A stretch of 64,000 bases of DNA from Gluconobacter potus. Its GTDB lineage: Bacteria > Pseudomonadota > Alphaproteobacteria > Acetobacterales > Acetobacteraceae. The DNA lies in contig NZ_JABCQF010000001.1 in NCBI RefSeq assembly GCF_015244705.1, forward strand, positions 496,001 through 560,000. The letters are read 5' to 3'. A program made the position numbers and the translations under genes. This document shows positions 50,141 through 59,673 of the stretch, in pieces (position 1 is the stretch's first letter; the number at the start of each line of letters is the position of its first letter). The notes under the pieces are model-generated. The model saw only the letters and a list, made by a program, of their open reading frames with translations. It ran no database searches and was not told the DNA's origin.

Positions 50141-52576
50141 ATGAAAAAGGTCTCCATTCCTCTAAGTGCCCTTCTGCTCACCTGCGTGGCGAGCCAGCTG
50201 GTCTGTCTGCAGGCCTACGCGGCAGATCCCGCACCGGAAAAAGGCAGCGTCCCAGCCCGCAAGGCGGCAGGTATCCGTGCAGCGTCAAAACAGAAGGCGG
50301 CGTCGCTCCCCAAGGAAGACGAAACCGTCATCGTGACCGGAACGCGTGACCCGCACCAGACGGTCCGCAAAAGCGCCAGTCCGATCCAGGTCGTGACCTC
50401 TGCCGAAATTTCCCGCACGGGCCAGTCCGATCTCCGTGATGCCCTGACACAGCTGACACCCTCCCTGACGCGCGCGCCGCTTCTGATCGGCAATGCCAAC
50501 ATGGTGGATGTGCTGCGTCTGCGCGGGCTGTCCCCCAACCACACCCTGATCCTTGTCGACGGAAAACGCCGTCACGCGACCTCCGTGCTGTCCAACAATT
50601 CCGGGCCGCAGCAGGGATCGAACGGTGTTGATATCGACATGATCCCGATCTCCGCGATCGATCATGTGGAGATTCTTCAGGACGGTGCTGCTGCCCTTTA
50701 CGGCTCCGATGCCGTGGCAGGCGTCATCAACATCATTCTCAAGCACCGCAAGTCCGGCATCACGATGCAGGCCACCAATGGCGGACGTTACGCTGGAGAC
50801 GGTTTCCAGTCAGGTGAGTCCATCAATGCGGGCTTTGACCTGATGGGACGCGGCTTTTTCGATCTGAGCGCGGAGTACAAATACCAGGATCACACCATCC
50901 GCAATTCGGCCGACAGCCGGAACGGCAAGTATGACTTCAAGGATGAGGGCGATCCGCGTCAGCAGCGGGGCACCATTTCCTACAATATGCAGTATGACTT
51001 CCTGCCGGACCTGTCGCTGTATTCGTTTTCGACTTACGGCCATCGCTATGGCGAGAGCTATCAGGATGCGCGCGTCGCCTCTTCGGAATGGCCCATGTAT
51101 CCCAACGGTTTCAGCCCGAAGGAGAGCGTTTCGGAAGACGATTACAGCGTCACCCTCGGCCTGAAGGGCGAGAAGTTCGGCTGGAACTGGGATCTCAGCA
51201 CGACCTATGGCAGCGACCATACGTCGATGGATCTCTTCAATACCGTCAATCCGTCGCTTTATGCGGCAACGGGTGCCTCTCCGACGAGCTTCCACGAAAT
51301 GGCGTTCACCAACACTCAGTGGACAAATGATTTCGGCATCCACCGCAGCTTTCACACGCCGATCTTCGCAGGCCCGATCAACCTCGCGATGGGCGCACAG
51401 TACCGCTACGACGAGTTCGACATCATGTCCGGTGACGCCAACTCGTATTACGGCACCGGCCCACAGGGTCTGCACGGTCTGAGTCCGCAGAACGCCAGTG
51501 AAAGCAACCGTGATGTCACGGCAGGTTATGTCGAACTCTCGATGCGCCCACTGAAGAACTGGCAGGTCGATTTCGCCGGGCGCTACGAGTACTATACAGA
51601 TGCCGGAGACACGAAGACCGGCAAGGTCTCCACGCGCTACGATTTCAACAAGTATTTCGCCCTGCGCGGGACGATCTCAAACGGCTTCAGTGCTCCCTCC
51701 CTGCTTCAGGAACACTGGTCCAACCTGTCCGTCGCGCCGACCTATGCAACGGGTTATCTGCCGGTCAATTCCGCCGGTGCACGCCTGATCGGGGCCAAGC
51801 CGCTCCATCCGGAACACACGATGAGCTACAGCGCGGGCTTCACGCTGGACCCGCTGCCGCGCCTGCATATCAGTGTGGATGCGTATCAGATCACCATCAA
51901 GAACCGCATCCTGGCGGCAGGCGTCTATAACGGCGCGAATGCGATCGAAGCCCTTCGTCTCGATGGCTTTACGGTGCCGTCCACGCTCCAGTCCAACGCC
52001 GTCACCGCCTCCTATTACGCCAATGCGGCCGACACGCGGACGCGGGGCCTGGACGTAACCGCACGGTACGAAACCCGCTTCCGAGACTGGGGTAAGATCG
52101 ACTGGGACGTGGCCCTGAACCTCAACGAGACCGATCTGACCCATACCGGCAAGGACGGGAACGGCAACAGTCTGCTGAACTCCCAGCAGGCCGCATACAT
52201 CACGAGCTATACGCCCAAGAACAAGCTGATCTTTGGCGGCACCTGGCAGTATAAAAAGCTCGGTGTCTCGGTCCATGAAGTCCGCTACGGCCACGCGACC
52301 TCGTCCCTGACCTATTACGAAGGCCCGCTGGCCTATTCGAATACCGACTTCATGCGCTACGTGAACAAGGCCCGCTTCGAAACCAATCTGGCCGTGTCCT
52401 ATCAGGTTCTGCCGCAGCTTGGGCTGACGCTCGGCGGAAACAATGTCGGCAACGCAAAGCAGCGCCGTATTCCCAAGGAATTCCGCTACCTTGGTGCGTT
52501 CCAGTATGACTATCAGATTGAACAGCTCGGCTATAACGGTGGATACTACTACCTGCAGGCCAATCTGAACTTCTAG
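50141..52576 (+). CDS. TonB-dependent receptor, probably for nickel uptake
   Basis: Outer-membrane receptor (811 aa). It has a signal peptide ending QAYA (about residue 28), a basic linker and a TonB-box-like DETVIVTGTR. The plug runs from SASPIQVVTSAEISRTGQSD to LQDGAAALYGSDAVAGVINI, and the barrel ends YYLQANLNF with terminal Phe. I chose the ATG at 50141 because it gives the signal peptide. The gene is followed almost directly by a nickel permease and the urease operon, so nickel or a nickel chelate is the best guess for its substrate. The evidence for substrate is context only. Confidence 0.88.
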   Translation: MKKVSIPLSALLLTCVASQLVCLQAYAADPAPEKGSVPARKAAGIRAASKQKAASLPKEDETVIVTGTRDPHQTVRKSASPIQVVTSAEISRTGQSDLRDALTQLTPSLTRAPLLIGNANMVDVLRLRGLSPNHTLILVDGKRRHATSVLSNNSGPQQGSNGVDIDMIPISAIDHVEILQDGAAALYGSDAVAGVINIILKHRKSGITMQATNGGRYAGDGFQSGESINAGFDLMGRGFFDLSAEYKYQDHTIRNSADSRNGKYDFKDEGDPRQQRGTISYNMQYDFLPDLSLYSFSTYGHRYGESYQDARVASSEWPMYPNGFSPKESVSEDDYSVTLGLKGEKFGWNWDLSTTYGSDHTSMDLFNTVNPSLYAATGASPTSFHEMAFTNTQWTNDFGIHRSFHTPIFAGPINLAMGAQYRYDEFDIMSGDANSYYGTGPQGLHGLSPQNASESNRDVTAGYVELSMRPLKNWQVDFAGRYEYYTDAGDTKTGKVSTRYDFNKYFALRGTISNGFSAPSLLQEHWSNLSVAPTYATGYLPVNSAGARLIGAKPLHPEHTMSYSAGFTLDPLPRLHISVDAYQITIKNRILAAGVYNGANAIEALRLDGFTVPSTLQSNAVTASYYANAADTRTRGLDVTARYETRFRDWGKIDWDVALNLNETDLTHTGKDGNGNSLLNSQQAAYITSYTPKNKLIFGGTWQYKKLGVSVHEVRYGHATSSLTYYEGPLAYSNTDFMRYVNKARFETNLAVSYQVLPQLGLTLGGNNVGNAKQRRIPKEFRYLGAFQYDYQIEQLGYNGGYYYLQANLNF

Positions 52577-52588
52577 GAAACGCGCTTC

Positions 52589-52621
52589 ATGAGGGTGCCA
52601 GACACGGGAGAAAGCTCCTGA
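52589..52621 (+). other. possible 10-codon leader ORF coupled to the nickel permease
   Basis: The ATG at 52589 has AGGAAA at good spacing and encodes MRVPDTGESS then TGA at 52619-52621. The permease frame has no ATG, GTG or TTG upstream of its first conserved motif, but a CTG overlaps this TGA (CTGA). Either this is a leader peptide whose termination hands ribosomes to the CTG, or it is the true start of the permease disrupted by a frameshift. Confidence 0.4.
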
Positions 52622-53586
52622 CAGGGAAGGATCTCCCCCATCGTTCCGGAGCACTGCGCCTGATCGGACCTCTGATTGGAGCCAACGTTCTGGCGTGGCT
52701 TCTGGCAGTCCTGCTGTTCCATGGAAACGCCCTTCTTCTGGGCGCCGCCTCCCTGGCCTACGGGCTGGGCCTGCGTCACGCCCTGGATGCGGACCATATC
52801 GCCGTCATCGACAACGTCACCCGCGCCGCCCTGCGCAAGAACCGGCAGGCCCGTGCGGCCGGACTTTTCTTCTCGCTGGGTCACTCCACCATCGTCTGTC
52901 TGGCCACACTCGTGATCGTCCTCGCCGGACAGCATTACCGCACGCAGATCGACACTTTCGCGACCCAGGGCGGCCTGTTCGGAACATGGATCTCTGTCTT
53001 GTTCCTGCTTGTCATCGCCACCCTCAACGCCACGACCTTGCATGATCTGTGGCGCAGACGGCGCGGCGCAGAAACCACTTCCCCCGAAATGCCACCCCGC
53101 GGCCTCGCCCGCCTGCTCACCCCGGTCCTGCGTCAGGTCTCAGTCAGCTGGCACCTCTATCCAGTCGGGTTTCTCTTCGGCCTGGGCTTCGATACCGCTT
53201 CGGAAATCAGCCTTCTGGGCATTTCCATCGTTCAGAACCAGCACGGCCTGCTGATCTGGCAGATCATGATGTTCCCGCTGCTTTTCACCGCCGGAATGGC
53301 CCTGCTGGACACTGCCGACAGCGTCCTGATGCACGGCCTGTACCAAAGGGCAGGGCGCAGGATGAACTGGAATCTGGCCCTGACCACCATCTCCGTTATG
53401 CTGGCGCTCGTCATTGCGGGGATCGAACTGGTGAACCTTCTTGCGGACCATCTGCCGGGACTGGAAACGCTCACGTCTCTCGCCAGTCTGCTGTCCGATC
53501 ATTTTGAACTGATCGGCGCCGCCGTCTTCTGCGCCTCCGTCCTCGGATGGTTCCTGCTGCGATCCTGCCGGGAGGAACCTGCATGA
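52618..53586 (+). CDS. NiCoT-family nickel/cobalt permease
   Basis: Inner-membrane nickel (or cobalt) importer, about 322 aa with eight predicted membrane segments. The diagnostic TM2 signature RHALDADHIAVIDNVTR starts at 52774. LGHSTIV, LGFDTASEI and the TM segments around MFPLLFTAGMALLDTADSV are also typical. The frame is open from 52537 but contains no ATG, GTG or TTG before the signature, so the start is either a CTG at 52618 or upstream in another frame with a frameshift. The end overlaps ureD by ATGA. It supplies nickel to the urease encoded downstream. Confidence 0.88.
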   Translation: MTGKDLPHRSGALRLIGPLIGANVLAWLLAVLLFHGNALLLGAASLAYGLGLRHALDADHIAVIDNVTRAALRKNRQARAAGLFFSLGHSTIVCLATLVIVLAGQHYRTQIDTFATQGGLFGTWISVLFLLVIATLNATTLHDLWRRRRGAETTSPEMPPRGLARLLTPVLRQVSVSWHLYPVGFLFGLGFDTASEISLLGISIVQNQHGLLIWQIMMFPLLFTAGMALLDTADSVLMHGLYQRAGRRMNWNLALTTISVMLALVIAGIELVNLLADHLPGLETLTSLASLLSDHFELIGAAVFCASVLGWFLLRSCREEPA

Positions 53587-54410
53587 GTACCGCAGTTCTT
53601 CAGCGCGCCCGGGGCTGGTTCGGCCTGACGGCAAAACTCCGTGACGGGCAGACCGTCCGCGGCGATCTGGAGCAGGGCGGATGCTGCCGCCTCCTTTTCC
53701 CGCGCGTGGATGGCGCTTCTCTGGAAGCCGTCACCGTCAATATTTCCGGTGGCATCGCAGGTGGGGACCGGATTGAAGGCCGTATCGCCTGCGCTCCGGA
53801 CACGGAACTTCTGGTCACATCGCAGGCCGCAGAACGCATCTACCGCGCCCGTGCCAGCGATACCTCGCCCGAAATCCTCACATCCTGCCACATCGCAGAC
53901 GGAGCCCGGCTGGACTGGTTGCCCCACGGAACAATCTTCTTCGATGGCAGCCAGCTCCGCCGACACATGACGGTGGACATGGACGCCTCGTCCAGCTTTC
54001 TTTTTCTGGAAAGTCGGATGTTCGGCCGCACCGGATCCGGCGAAATCCTGCAAACACTGGCACTGCGGGACCGGCTGACAGTCCGGCGGGACGACCGCCT
54101 CATTCTGGAAGACCTCGTGCGGCTGGAAAGCCCCGACGTCTCCGCCCTGATGGCCCGCAAAGCCATGAGCGCGGACCAGTTCGCGGTCGCCACGCTGGTT
54201 CTGGTCTCACCGCTCGCGGAAACGTATCTCGACGCCGTGCGCGCCGTGCTGGACGCCATCGCGCCGCATGAGTTTGCAGCATCGGCGTGGAATGGCATGC
54301 TGGTCATCCGCGGGGTGGCATCGGGTGGCTGGCCGCTGGAAAAGACGATCAGACAGATCCTGCCGGTCCTGCGGGACGGGCGCCCCATGCCGGCCACATG
54401 GCGGTCATGA
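53583..54410 (+). CDS. ureD: urease accessory protein UreD
   Basis: Urease maturation factor (275 aa) that binds apo-urease and forms the UreDFG complex for nickel insertion and lysine carbamylation. Family blocks are [45 protein letters not shown] and an LLEDLVRL-like [10 protein letters not shown]. The ATG at 53583 overlaps the nickel permease stop by 4 bp. It is the first gene of the urease set; the acid-stable order D-A-B-C-E-F-G follows without interruption. Confidence 0.93.
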   Translation: MSTAVLQRARGWFGLTAKLRDGQTVRGDLEQGGCCRLLFPRVDGASLEAVTVNISGGIAGGDRIEGRIACAPDTELLVTSQAAERIYRARASDTSPEILTSCHIADGARLDWLPHGTIFFDGSQLRRHMTVDMDASSSFLFLESRMFGRTGSGEILQTLALRDRLTVRRDDRLILEDLVRLESPDVSALMARKAMSADQFAVATLVLVSPLAETYLDAVRAVLDAIAPHEFAASAWNGMLVIRGVASGGWPLEKTIRQILPVLRDGRPMPATWRS

Positions 54411-54435
54411 CACAGAGTTCGGAACGGAGCAGGAC

Positions 54436-54738
54436 ATGAAGCTTACCCCACGGGAAAAGGACAAGCTGCTGGTGGCGATGGCGGCAAACGTCGCGCGCCG
54501 ACGGCTGGAACGCGGTGTCGTGCTCAATTATCCGGAAGCCGTGGCCCTCATCACCGATCACGTCGTCGAAGGCGCACGGGACGGCAAAAGCGTGGCCGAA
54601 CTCATGGCCAGCGGCGGCCGCGTTCTGACGCGCGACCAGGTCATGCAGGGCGTGGCTGAAATGATTCATGACGTGCAGGTGGAAGCGACTTTCCCCGATG
54701 GCACAAAGCTGGTGACCGTTCATGACCCGATACGCTGA
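54436..54738 (+). CDS. ureA: urease gamma subunit UreA
   Basis: Structural gamma subunit (100 aa, full length), starting [20 protein letters not shown] at an ATG with AGGA upstream. Conserved [20 protein letters not shown] and [20 protein letters not shown] are present. It assembles with UreB and UreC as the (ABC)3 enzyme. The UreA 3' end overlaps ureB by 17 bp. Confidence 0.95.
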   Translation: MKLTPREKDKLLVAMAANVARRRLERGVVLNYPEAVALITDHVVEGARDGKSVAELMASGGRVLTRDQVMQGVAEMIHDVQVEATFPDGTKLVTVHDPIR

Positions 54739-55066
54739 ATCCCTCACAGCCGGTGCCATTCCCGGCGAAATCCTGCCCGCCGAAGGCGAGATCGTCCTCA
54801 ATGAAGGCCAGCCGCGCCGGACGCTTCTGGTGACGAATACCGGCGACCGTCCGGTGCAGGTCGGCAGCCATTATCATTTTGCCGAGGTTAATCCGGCCCT
54901 GAAATTCGACCGCTCGCAGGCCACAGGCTGGCGTCTGGACGTTGCGTCGGGCGGGGCCATCCGGTTTGAACCGGGGCAGGACCGCGAAGTTACGCTCGTC
55001 CCCCTGCGTGGCCTGCGGCGCGTCGTGGGCTTCCGGGGCGATGTCATGGGGAGTGTGGATCAGTGA
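54722..55066 (+). CDS. ureB: urease beta subunit UreB
   Basis: Structural beta subunit (114 aa). It contains [19 protein letters not shown] and [18 protein letters not shown], hallmarks of UreB. A slightly later start would match the shortest family members, but the ATG at 54722 overlaps ureA in the manner usual for this operon. The stop overlaps the ureC start (TGATG). Confidence 0.94.
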   Translation: MTRYAESLTAGAIPGEILPAEGEIVLNEGQPRRTLLVTNTGDRPVQVGSHYHFAEVNPALKFDRSQATGWRLDVASGGAIRFEPGQDREVTLVPLRGLRRVVGFRGDVMGSVDQ

Positions 55067-56769
55067 TGCGTCTTTCCAGACATGACTATGCCGGACAGTT
55101 CGGCCCCACGGTCGGCGACCGCCTGCGCCTCGCCGATACCGCGCTGCTCGTGGAAATCGAGCGTGATCACACGATTTATGGCGAGGAAGTCCGCTTCGGC
55201 GGCGGCAAGACCATCCGTGACGGCATGGGCCAGTCGCAGGTCACGCGGGCCGAAGGGGCAGCGGATACGGTCATCACCAATGCCGTAATTATCGATCACT
55301 GGGGGATCGTGAAGGCCGATGTCGCACTCCGCGACGGACGGATCGCTGCCATCGGCAAGGCGGGCAATCCCGACATCCAGCCGGGCGTGGACATCATCAT
55401 CGGCCCGGGCACGGAAATCATCGCGGGCGAGGGCAAGATCCTGACCGCCGGCGGGATCGACAGCCACATCCATTTCATCTGCCCGCAGCAGATCGAGGAA
55501 GCGCTGGCATCGGGCATCACGACCATGCTCGGCGGCGGCACCGGCCCCGCCACCGGCACGGCCGCCACAACCTGCACACCCGGCCCATGGCATCTGGCGC
55601 GGATGCTTCAGGCAGCAGAGGCCTTCCCGGTCAATCTGGCGTTCGCGGGCAAGGGCAATGCCTCCCGCCCGGACGGGCTGGAGGAAATGGTGCGCGCCGG
55701 GGCCTGCTGCCTCAAACTGCATGAAGACTGGGGCTCAACCCCCGCCGCCATCGACTGCTGCCTGAGCGTTGCGGACCGCATGGACGTGCAGGTCATGATC
55801 CATACCGATACGCTGAATGAAAGCGGCTTCGTCGAAGATACGATCGCCGCCTTTCAGGGCCGCACGATCCACGCTTTTCATACGGAAGGCGCGGGCGGGG
55901 GCCATGCGCCGGACATCATCCGCGTGGCAGGCCTGCCCAACGTCCTGCCGTCCTCGACCAACCCCACACGCCCGTTCACCGTCAACACGCTGGACGAACA
56001 TCTGGACATGCTGATGGTCTGCCATCATCTGGACCAGCGCGTGCCGGAAGACATCGCCTTCGCCGAAAGCCGCATCCGCCGCGAGACAATCGCCGCCGAA
56101 GACATTTTCCATGACATGGGCGTGCTCTCGATGATGTCTTCGGACAGTCAGGCCATGGGCCGCGTGGGCGAAGTTCCGCTGCGCACATGGCAGACGGCCC
56201 ATAAAATGAAAATCCAGCGCGGCTCTCTGGCCGGGGATGGTGCGGCGGATAATGCCCGCGTGAAGCGCTATATCGCCAAATACACCATCAACCCCGCCAT
56301 CTCGCATGGCCTGTCCCATGAAGTCGGATCCATCGCAGTCGGCAAGCTGGCGGATCTGGTGCTGTGGGAACCCGCTTTCTTCGGCGTCAAACCCGATCTG
56401 GTCATCAAGGGCGGGGCCATCGTCTATGCGATGATGGGCGATCCCAACGCCTCGATCCCCACGCCGCAGCCCGTGCATGGCCGCATGATGTTCGGCGGCT
56501 ATGGCGGCGCGCTGACCCATACCAGCCTGACCTTCGTGTCACAGGCCGCGCTCGAAGACGATATCGGCAAAAAGCTGGGACTGCGCCGGCCGCTCTCGGC
56601 CGTCTCGAACGTGCGCGGCGGGATCGGCAAGCGCAGCATGATCCATAACGACGCCATGCCCCATATCGAAGTCGATCCCGAAACCTATGAAGTGCGGGCC
56701 GATGGCGTGCTCCTGACCTGTGAGCCCGCCGAAGTCCTGCCCATGGCCCAGAGGTATTTCCTGTTCTGA
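55066..56769 (+). CDS. ureC: urease alpha subunit UreC
   Basis: Catalytic subunit (567 aa, the same length and numbering as the Klebsiella enzyme) hydrolysing urea to ammonia and carbamate. The nickel ligands and active-site residues are intact: His134 and His136 (HIHF), carbamylated Lys217 and His219 (CLKLHEDW), the flap Cys-His-His in MVCHHL and the aspartate in SSDSQAMG. The ATG at 55066 overlaps ureB by one base; the preceding GTG is unlikely. The stop overlaps ureE (TGATG). Confidence 0.97.
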   Translation: MRLSRHDYAGQFGPTVGDRLRLADTALLVEIERDHTIYGEEVRFGGGKTIRDGMGQSQVTRAEGAADTVITNAVIIDHWGIVKADVALRDGRIAAIGKAGNPDIQPGVDIIIGPGTEIIAGEGKILTAGGIDSHIHFICPQQIEEALASGITTMLGGGTGPATGTAATTCTPGPWHLARMLQAAEAFPVNLAFAGKGNASRPDGLEEMVRAGACCLKLHEDWGSTPAAIDCCLSVADRMDVQVMIHTDTLNESGFVEDTIAAFQGRTIHAFHTEGAGGGHAPDIIRVAGLPNVLPSSTNPTRPFTVNTLDEHLDMLMVCHHLDQRVPEDIAFAESRIRRETIAAEDIFHDMGVLSMMSSDSQAMGRVGEVPLRTWQTAHKMKIQRGSLAGDGAADNARVKRYIAKYTINPAISHGLSHEVGSIAVGKLADLVLWEPAFFGVKPDLVIKGGAIVYAMMGDPNASIPTPQPVHGRMMFGGYGGALTHTSLTFVSQAALEDDIGKKLGLRRPLSAVSNVRGGIGKRSMIHNDAMPHIEVDPETYEVRADGVLLTCEPAEVLPMAQRYFLF

Positions 56770-57263
56770 TGACCCAAATCCTGGATATCCTTCCCGCCGG
56801 AAGCTGGCCCGAAACCGAGGCCAGCGGCACCTTCGCCGCCGATTACGAAGGGCGGCACCGTCGCCGGATGATGCTGACCCTGCAGAACGGTGAGAAAATC
56901 CGGCTGGAGCTGGAACATGCCCGCCTGCTTCAGGCCGGGGAGGGGCTGCGTCTGGAGGACGGCCGCATCATCCGCGTGGAAGCCCTGCCCGAAGAGCTGA
57001 TGGAAGTCACGGCCCACAGCCCCCTGCAACTGCTTCAGCTCGCCTGGCATCTGGGCAACCGCCACCTGCCCGCCGCCATTGCGGAACACGCCATCCTCGT
57101 GCGCCGCGATCACGTCATCGCCGACATGATCCACGGTCTGGGCGGGCATGTGCGCATGGTGGAAGCACCGTTCGACCCGGAAAGCGGAGCCTATGCCTCC
57201 CGCGCGGGCGACCACGAGCCGCACCACCACGGGGACGGGCACCATCACCACACGCATGACTGA
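56769..57263 (+). CDS. ureE: urease nickel chaperone UreE
   Basis: Nickel-delivery metallochaperone (164 aa). The C-terminal dimerisation/metal domain has LAWHLGNRHLPAAI and VRRDHVIADMIHGLGG, and the tail is His-rich ([17 protein letters not shown]), a variable nickel reservoir seen in many UreE proteins. The ATG overlaps the ureC stop by one base, and the 3' end overlaps ureF by 8 bp. Confidence 0.95.
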   Translation: MTQILDILPAGSWPETEASGTFAADYEGRHRRRMMLTLQNGEKIRLELEHARLLQAGEGLRLEDGRIIRVEALPEELMEVTAHSPLQLLQLAWHLGNRHLPAAIAEHAILVRRDHVIADMIHGLGGHVRMVEAPFDPESGAYASRAGDHEPHHHGDGHHHHTHD

Positions 57264-57942
57264 AACCCCGCTCCCGCAGACAGGGGCCGCCTTCCTGCGC
57301 CTCCTGTCATGGGTGTCGCCCGCTTTTCCAACGGGCGGATATGCCTACAGCCACGGTCTGGAATGGGCGGTGGAAAGCGGGGACGTCACGGATGTCGCAA
57401 CGCTCTGCGACTGGATCGGCTGCCTGCTGGAACACGGCGCGCCGGGCAGCGACCTGATCGTCCTTCAGGAAGCATGGAAGACTGCGCACGACATGCCCCG
57501 TCTGCGCGAACTTGCGGAATTTGCCTGCGCCTGCGCCTCCTCGCGGGAGCGCTATGACGAAACAGTCTATCAGGGCGAAGCCTTCCTCAAGGCCGCGTCC
57601 GTCTGGCCGGTCACGCCCGATCCGTCCGAACTGCGCGGCACGCGCTGGCCGCTGCCGGTCGCGCAGGGACTGGTGTTCCGGCGCGGCGGTCTGGCGCTGG
57701 AACAGGCACTGCTCTCGGGCGGATACGCCATCATCGCCGCCCTCGTCTCCGCAGCCGTGCGCCTCGTGCCGCTCGGACAGACGGACGGCCTGCACGCTCT
57801 GGCCCGGCTGGAACCGCTTCTTTCGCGCGCCGTGACCGTTACGAAAAGCCGGACCCTGGACGATGTCGGGGGCGCCTGTTTCCGCTCCGACCTCGCGGCC
57901 ATGCATCACGAAACCCAGACAACAAGGTTGTTCAGAACATGA
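57256..57942 (+). CDS. ureF: urease accessory protein UreF
   Basis: All-helical GTPase-regulating maturation factor (228 aa). It shows [20 protein letters not shown] at the N-terminus and the conserved [20 protein letters not shown] near the C-terminus. The start at 57256 is chosen by its match to the family and the short overlap with ureE; the open frame upstream to 57148 is inside ureE. It overlaps ureG by ATGA. Confidence 0.95.
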   Translation: MTETPLPQTGAAFLRLLSWVSPAFPTGGYAYSHGLEWAVESGDVTDVATLCDWIGCLLEHGAPGSDLIVLQEAWKTAHDMPRLRELAEFACACASSRERYDETVYQGEAFLKAASVWPVTPDPSELRGTRWPLPVAQGLVFRRGGLALEQALLSGGYAIIAALVSAAVRLVPLGQTDGLHALARLEPLLSRAVTVTKSRTLDDVGGACFRSDLAAMHHETQTTRLFRT

Positions 57943-58553
57943 CAAAAGCAAAACACGGCCCGCTGCGGGTGGGGATCGGCGGCCCGGTCGGAACGGGCAA
58001 GACAGCCCTGATGGATGCCCTGTGCCGGACCTTCCGTGACGACTACAACATCGCTGCCATCACGAACGACATCTACACGCGCGAAGACGCCGAGTTCCTG
58101 ACCCGCGCGGGTTCCCTCCCGCCGGAGCGGATCAAGGGGATCGAGACGGGCGGCTGCCCCCACACGGCCATCCGCGAAGACGCCAGCATCAATCTGGCGG
58201 GCATCGCCGAACTGACGGAGCGCTTCGAGGGCCTGGATCTGGTTCTGGTGGAAAGCGGCGGCGACAATCTGGCCGCGACCTTCAGCCCCGAACTGGCCGA
58301 CCTGACGATCTATGTGATCGACGTCTCGGCCGGCGACAAGATCCCCCGCAAGGGCGGCCCCGGCATTACCCGGAGCGACCTGCTGGTCATCAACAAGATC
58401 GATCTTGCGCCTTATGTTGGTGCCGATCTGGGCGTGATGGACCGCGACAGCAAAAAGATGCGCGGCACACGACCCTTCGTCTTCGCCAATATCCGCGCGG
58501 GCGAAGGTGTGCCTGAAATCGCCCGCTTCATCGTCGAACAGGGCGGGCTCTAA
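57939..58553 (+). CDS. ureG: urease accessory GTPase UreG
   Basis: SIMIBI-class GTPase (204 aa) that powers nickel insertion. P-loop [11 protein letters not shown] (14-24), metal-binding [15 protein letters not shown], switch [15 protein letters not shown] and the guanine-specificity NKIDL. It is the last gene of the urease operon. A perfect-stem terminator follows 10 bp later. Confidence 0.96.
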   Translation: MTKAKHGPLRVGIGGPVGTGKTALMDALCRTFRDDYNIAAITNDIYTREDAEFLTRAGSLPPERIKGIETGGCPHTAIREDASINLAGIAELTERFEGLDLVLVESGGDNLAATFSPELADLTIYVIDVSAGDKIPRKGGPGITRSDLLVINKIDLAPYVGADLGVMDRDSKKMRGTRPFVFANIRAGEGVPEIARFIVEQGGL

Positions 58554-58562
58554 GAACCTGTT

Positions 58563-58592
58563 CCGGCTGCCCCTGCGAGAAGGGGCAGCCGG
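58563..58592. terminator. bidirectional terminator between the urease and ornithine cyclodeaminase genes
   Basis: CCGGCTGCCCCT (58563-58574) and AGGGGCAGCCGG (58581-58592) form a perfect 12-bp stem with a 6-nt loop in the 48-bp gap between the two convergent operons. No long T-run is present. Confidence 0.7.
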
Positions 58593-58601
58593 AGTGGCGT
58601 T

Positions 58602-59672
58602 TCAGGCCTTGTCAGTGCCCTTGGAGCGCTGGAGCATCCCGAACAGATCGCGCGGATCATCCGGATCGGCGAGCATGTCCAGCTTCTCGTACAGGCCGGT
58701 TGCGTCCAGCTTGTCGCGCACATAGCGCAGCGCCGAGAAATCCTCGATCGCAAAGCCCACGGAATCAAACAGCGTGATCTGGCTGTCACTGGCGCGGCCC
58801 TTCGCCTCGCCGTTGATGACCTGCCACAGCTCCGTCACCGGATGGTCTTCCGGCAGCTGCTGGATCTCGCCTTCGATGCGCGTCTGCGGCGGATATTCCG
58901 CAAAGATGGAGGACCGCAGCAGGATATCGCGCTGAAGCTCCGTCTTGCCCGGGCAGTCCCCACCCACCGCGTTGATGTGAATGCCTGCGCCAACCATGTT
59001 GTCGGACAGGATCGTCGCGCACTGCTTGTCAGCCGTAACGGTCGTGATGATGTCCGCCCCGTCCACAGCCTCTTCACTGCTGTCGCAGATCGTGATGTCG
59101 AAGCCCTGTCCGCTCAGATTGCGGGCGCATTTCTCCGAAGCCGCCGGGTCCAGATCATACAGCCGCAGCGCCCGGATCCCGACGATCTCGCGGAAGGCCA
59201 TGGCCTGGAACTCGGACTGTGCACCGTTGCCGATGATCGCCATCGTCTTCGAATTTGCCGGTGCCAGATACTTTGCCGCCATGGCCGACGTCGCCGCCGT
59301 GCGAAGGGCCGTCAGCAGCGTCATTTCGGACAGAAGCGTCGGATAGCCCGAAGCCACATCCGCCAGCATGCCGAACGCCGTAACCGTCTGAAGGCCTTCC
59401 TTCGTGTTCTTGGGATGGCCGTTGACGTATTTGAACCCATAGAGGCTGCTGTCGCTCGTCGGCATCAGCTCGATGACGCCTTCAGCCGAATGCGCGGCCA
59501 CACGCGGCGTCTTGTCGAATTCCGGCCAGCGCTTGAAGTCGGCCTCAAGATACTCCGCAAGCTCGCGCAGGAAAGTTTCGATCCCGATGGTGTGGACCAG
59601 CGCCATCATGTTCTCGACCGAGACGAACGGCACGAAGGCGAGATGGGAAGGGGCAGGGGCGAAGGAAGTCAT
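58602..59672 (-). CDS. ocd: ornithine cyclodeaminase
   Basis: NAD-dependent conversion of L-ornithine to L-proline and ammonia (356 aa, usual length), mu-crystallin fold. Motifs: EGVIELMPTSDSSLYGFKYVNGHP, substrate/NAD block ALRTAATSAMAAKYLA, Rossmann IIGNGAQSEFQA and HINAVGGDCPGKTEL. The ATG at 59672 is one nucleotide beyond the arginase stop, giving tight coupling. The longer frame from 59714 would overlap arginase. It closes the arginine-to-proline route. Confidence 0.93.
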   Translation of the reverse strand: MTSFAPAPSHLAFVPFVSVENMMALVHTIGIETFLRELAEYLEADFKRWPEFDKTPRVAAHSAEGVIELMPTSDSSLYGFKYVNGHPKNTKEGLQTVTAFGMLADVASGYPTLLSEMTLLTALRTAATSAMAAKYLAPANSKTMAIIGNGAQSEFQAMAFREIVGIRALRLYDLDPAASEKCARNLSGQGFDITICDSSEEAVDGADIITTVTADKQCATILSDNMVGAGIHINAVGGDCPGKTELQRDILLRSSIFAEYPPQTRIEGEIQQLPEDHPVTELWQVINGEAKGRASDSQITLFDSVGFAIEDFSALRYVRDKLDATGLYEKLDMLADPDDPRDLFGMLQRSKGTDKA

Positions 59673-59673
59673 C

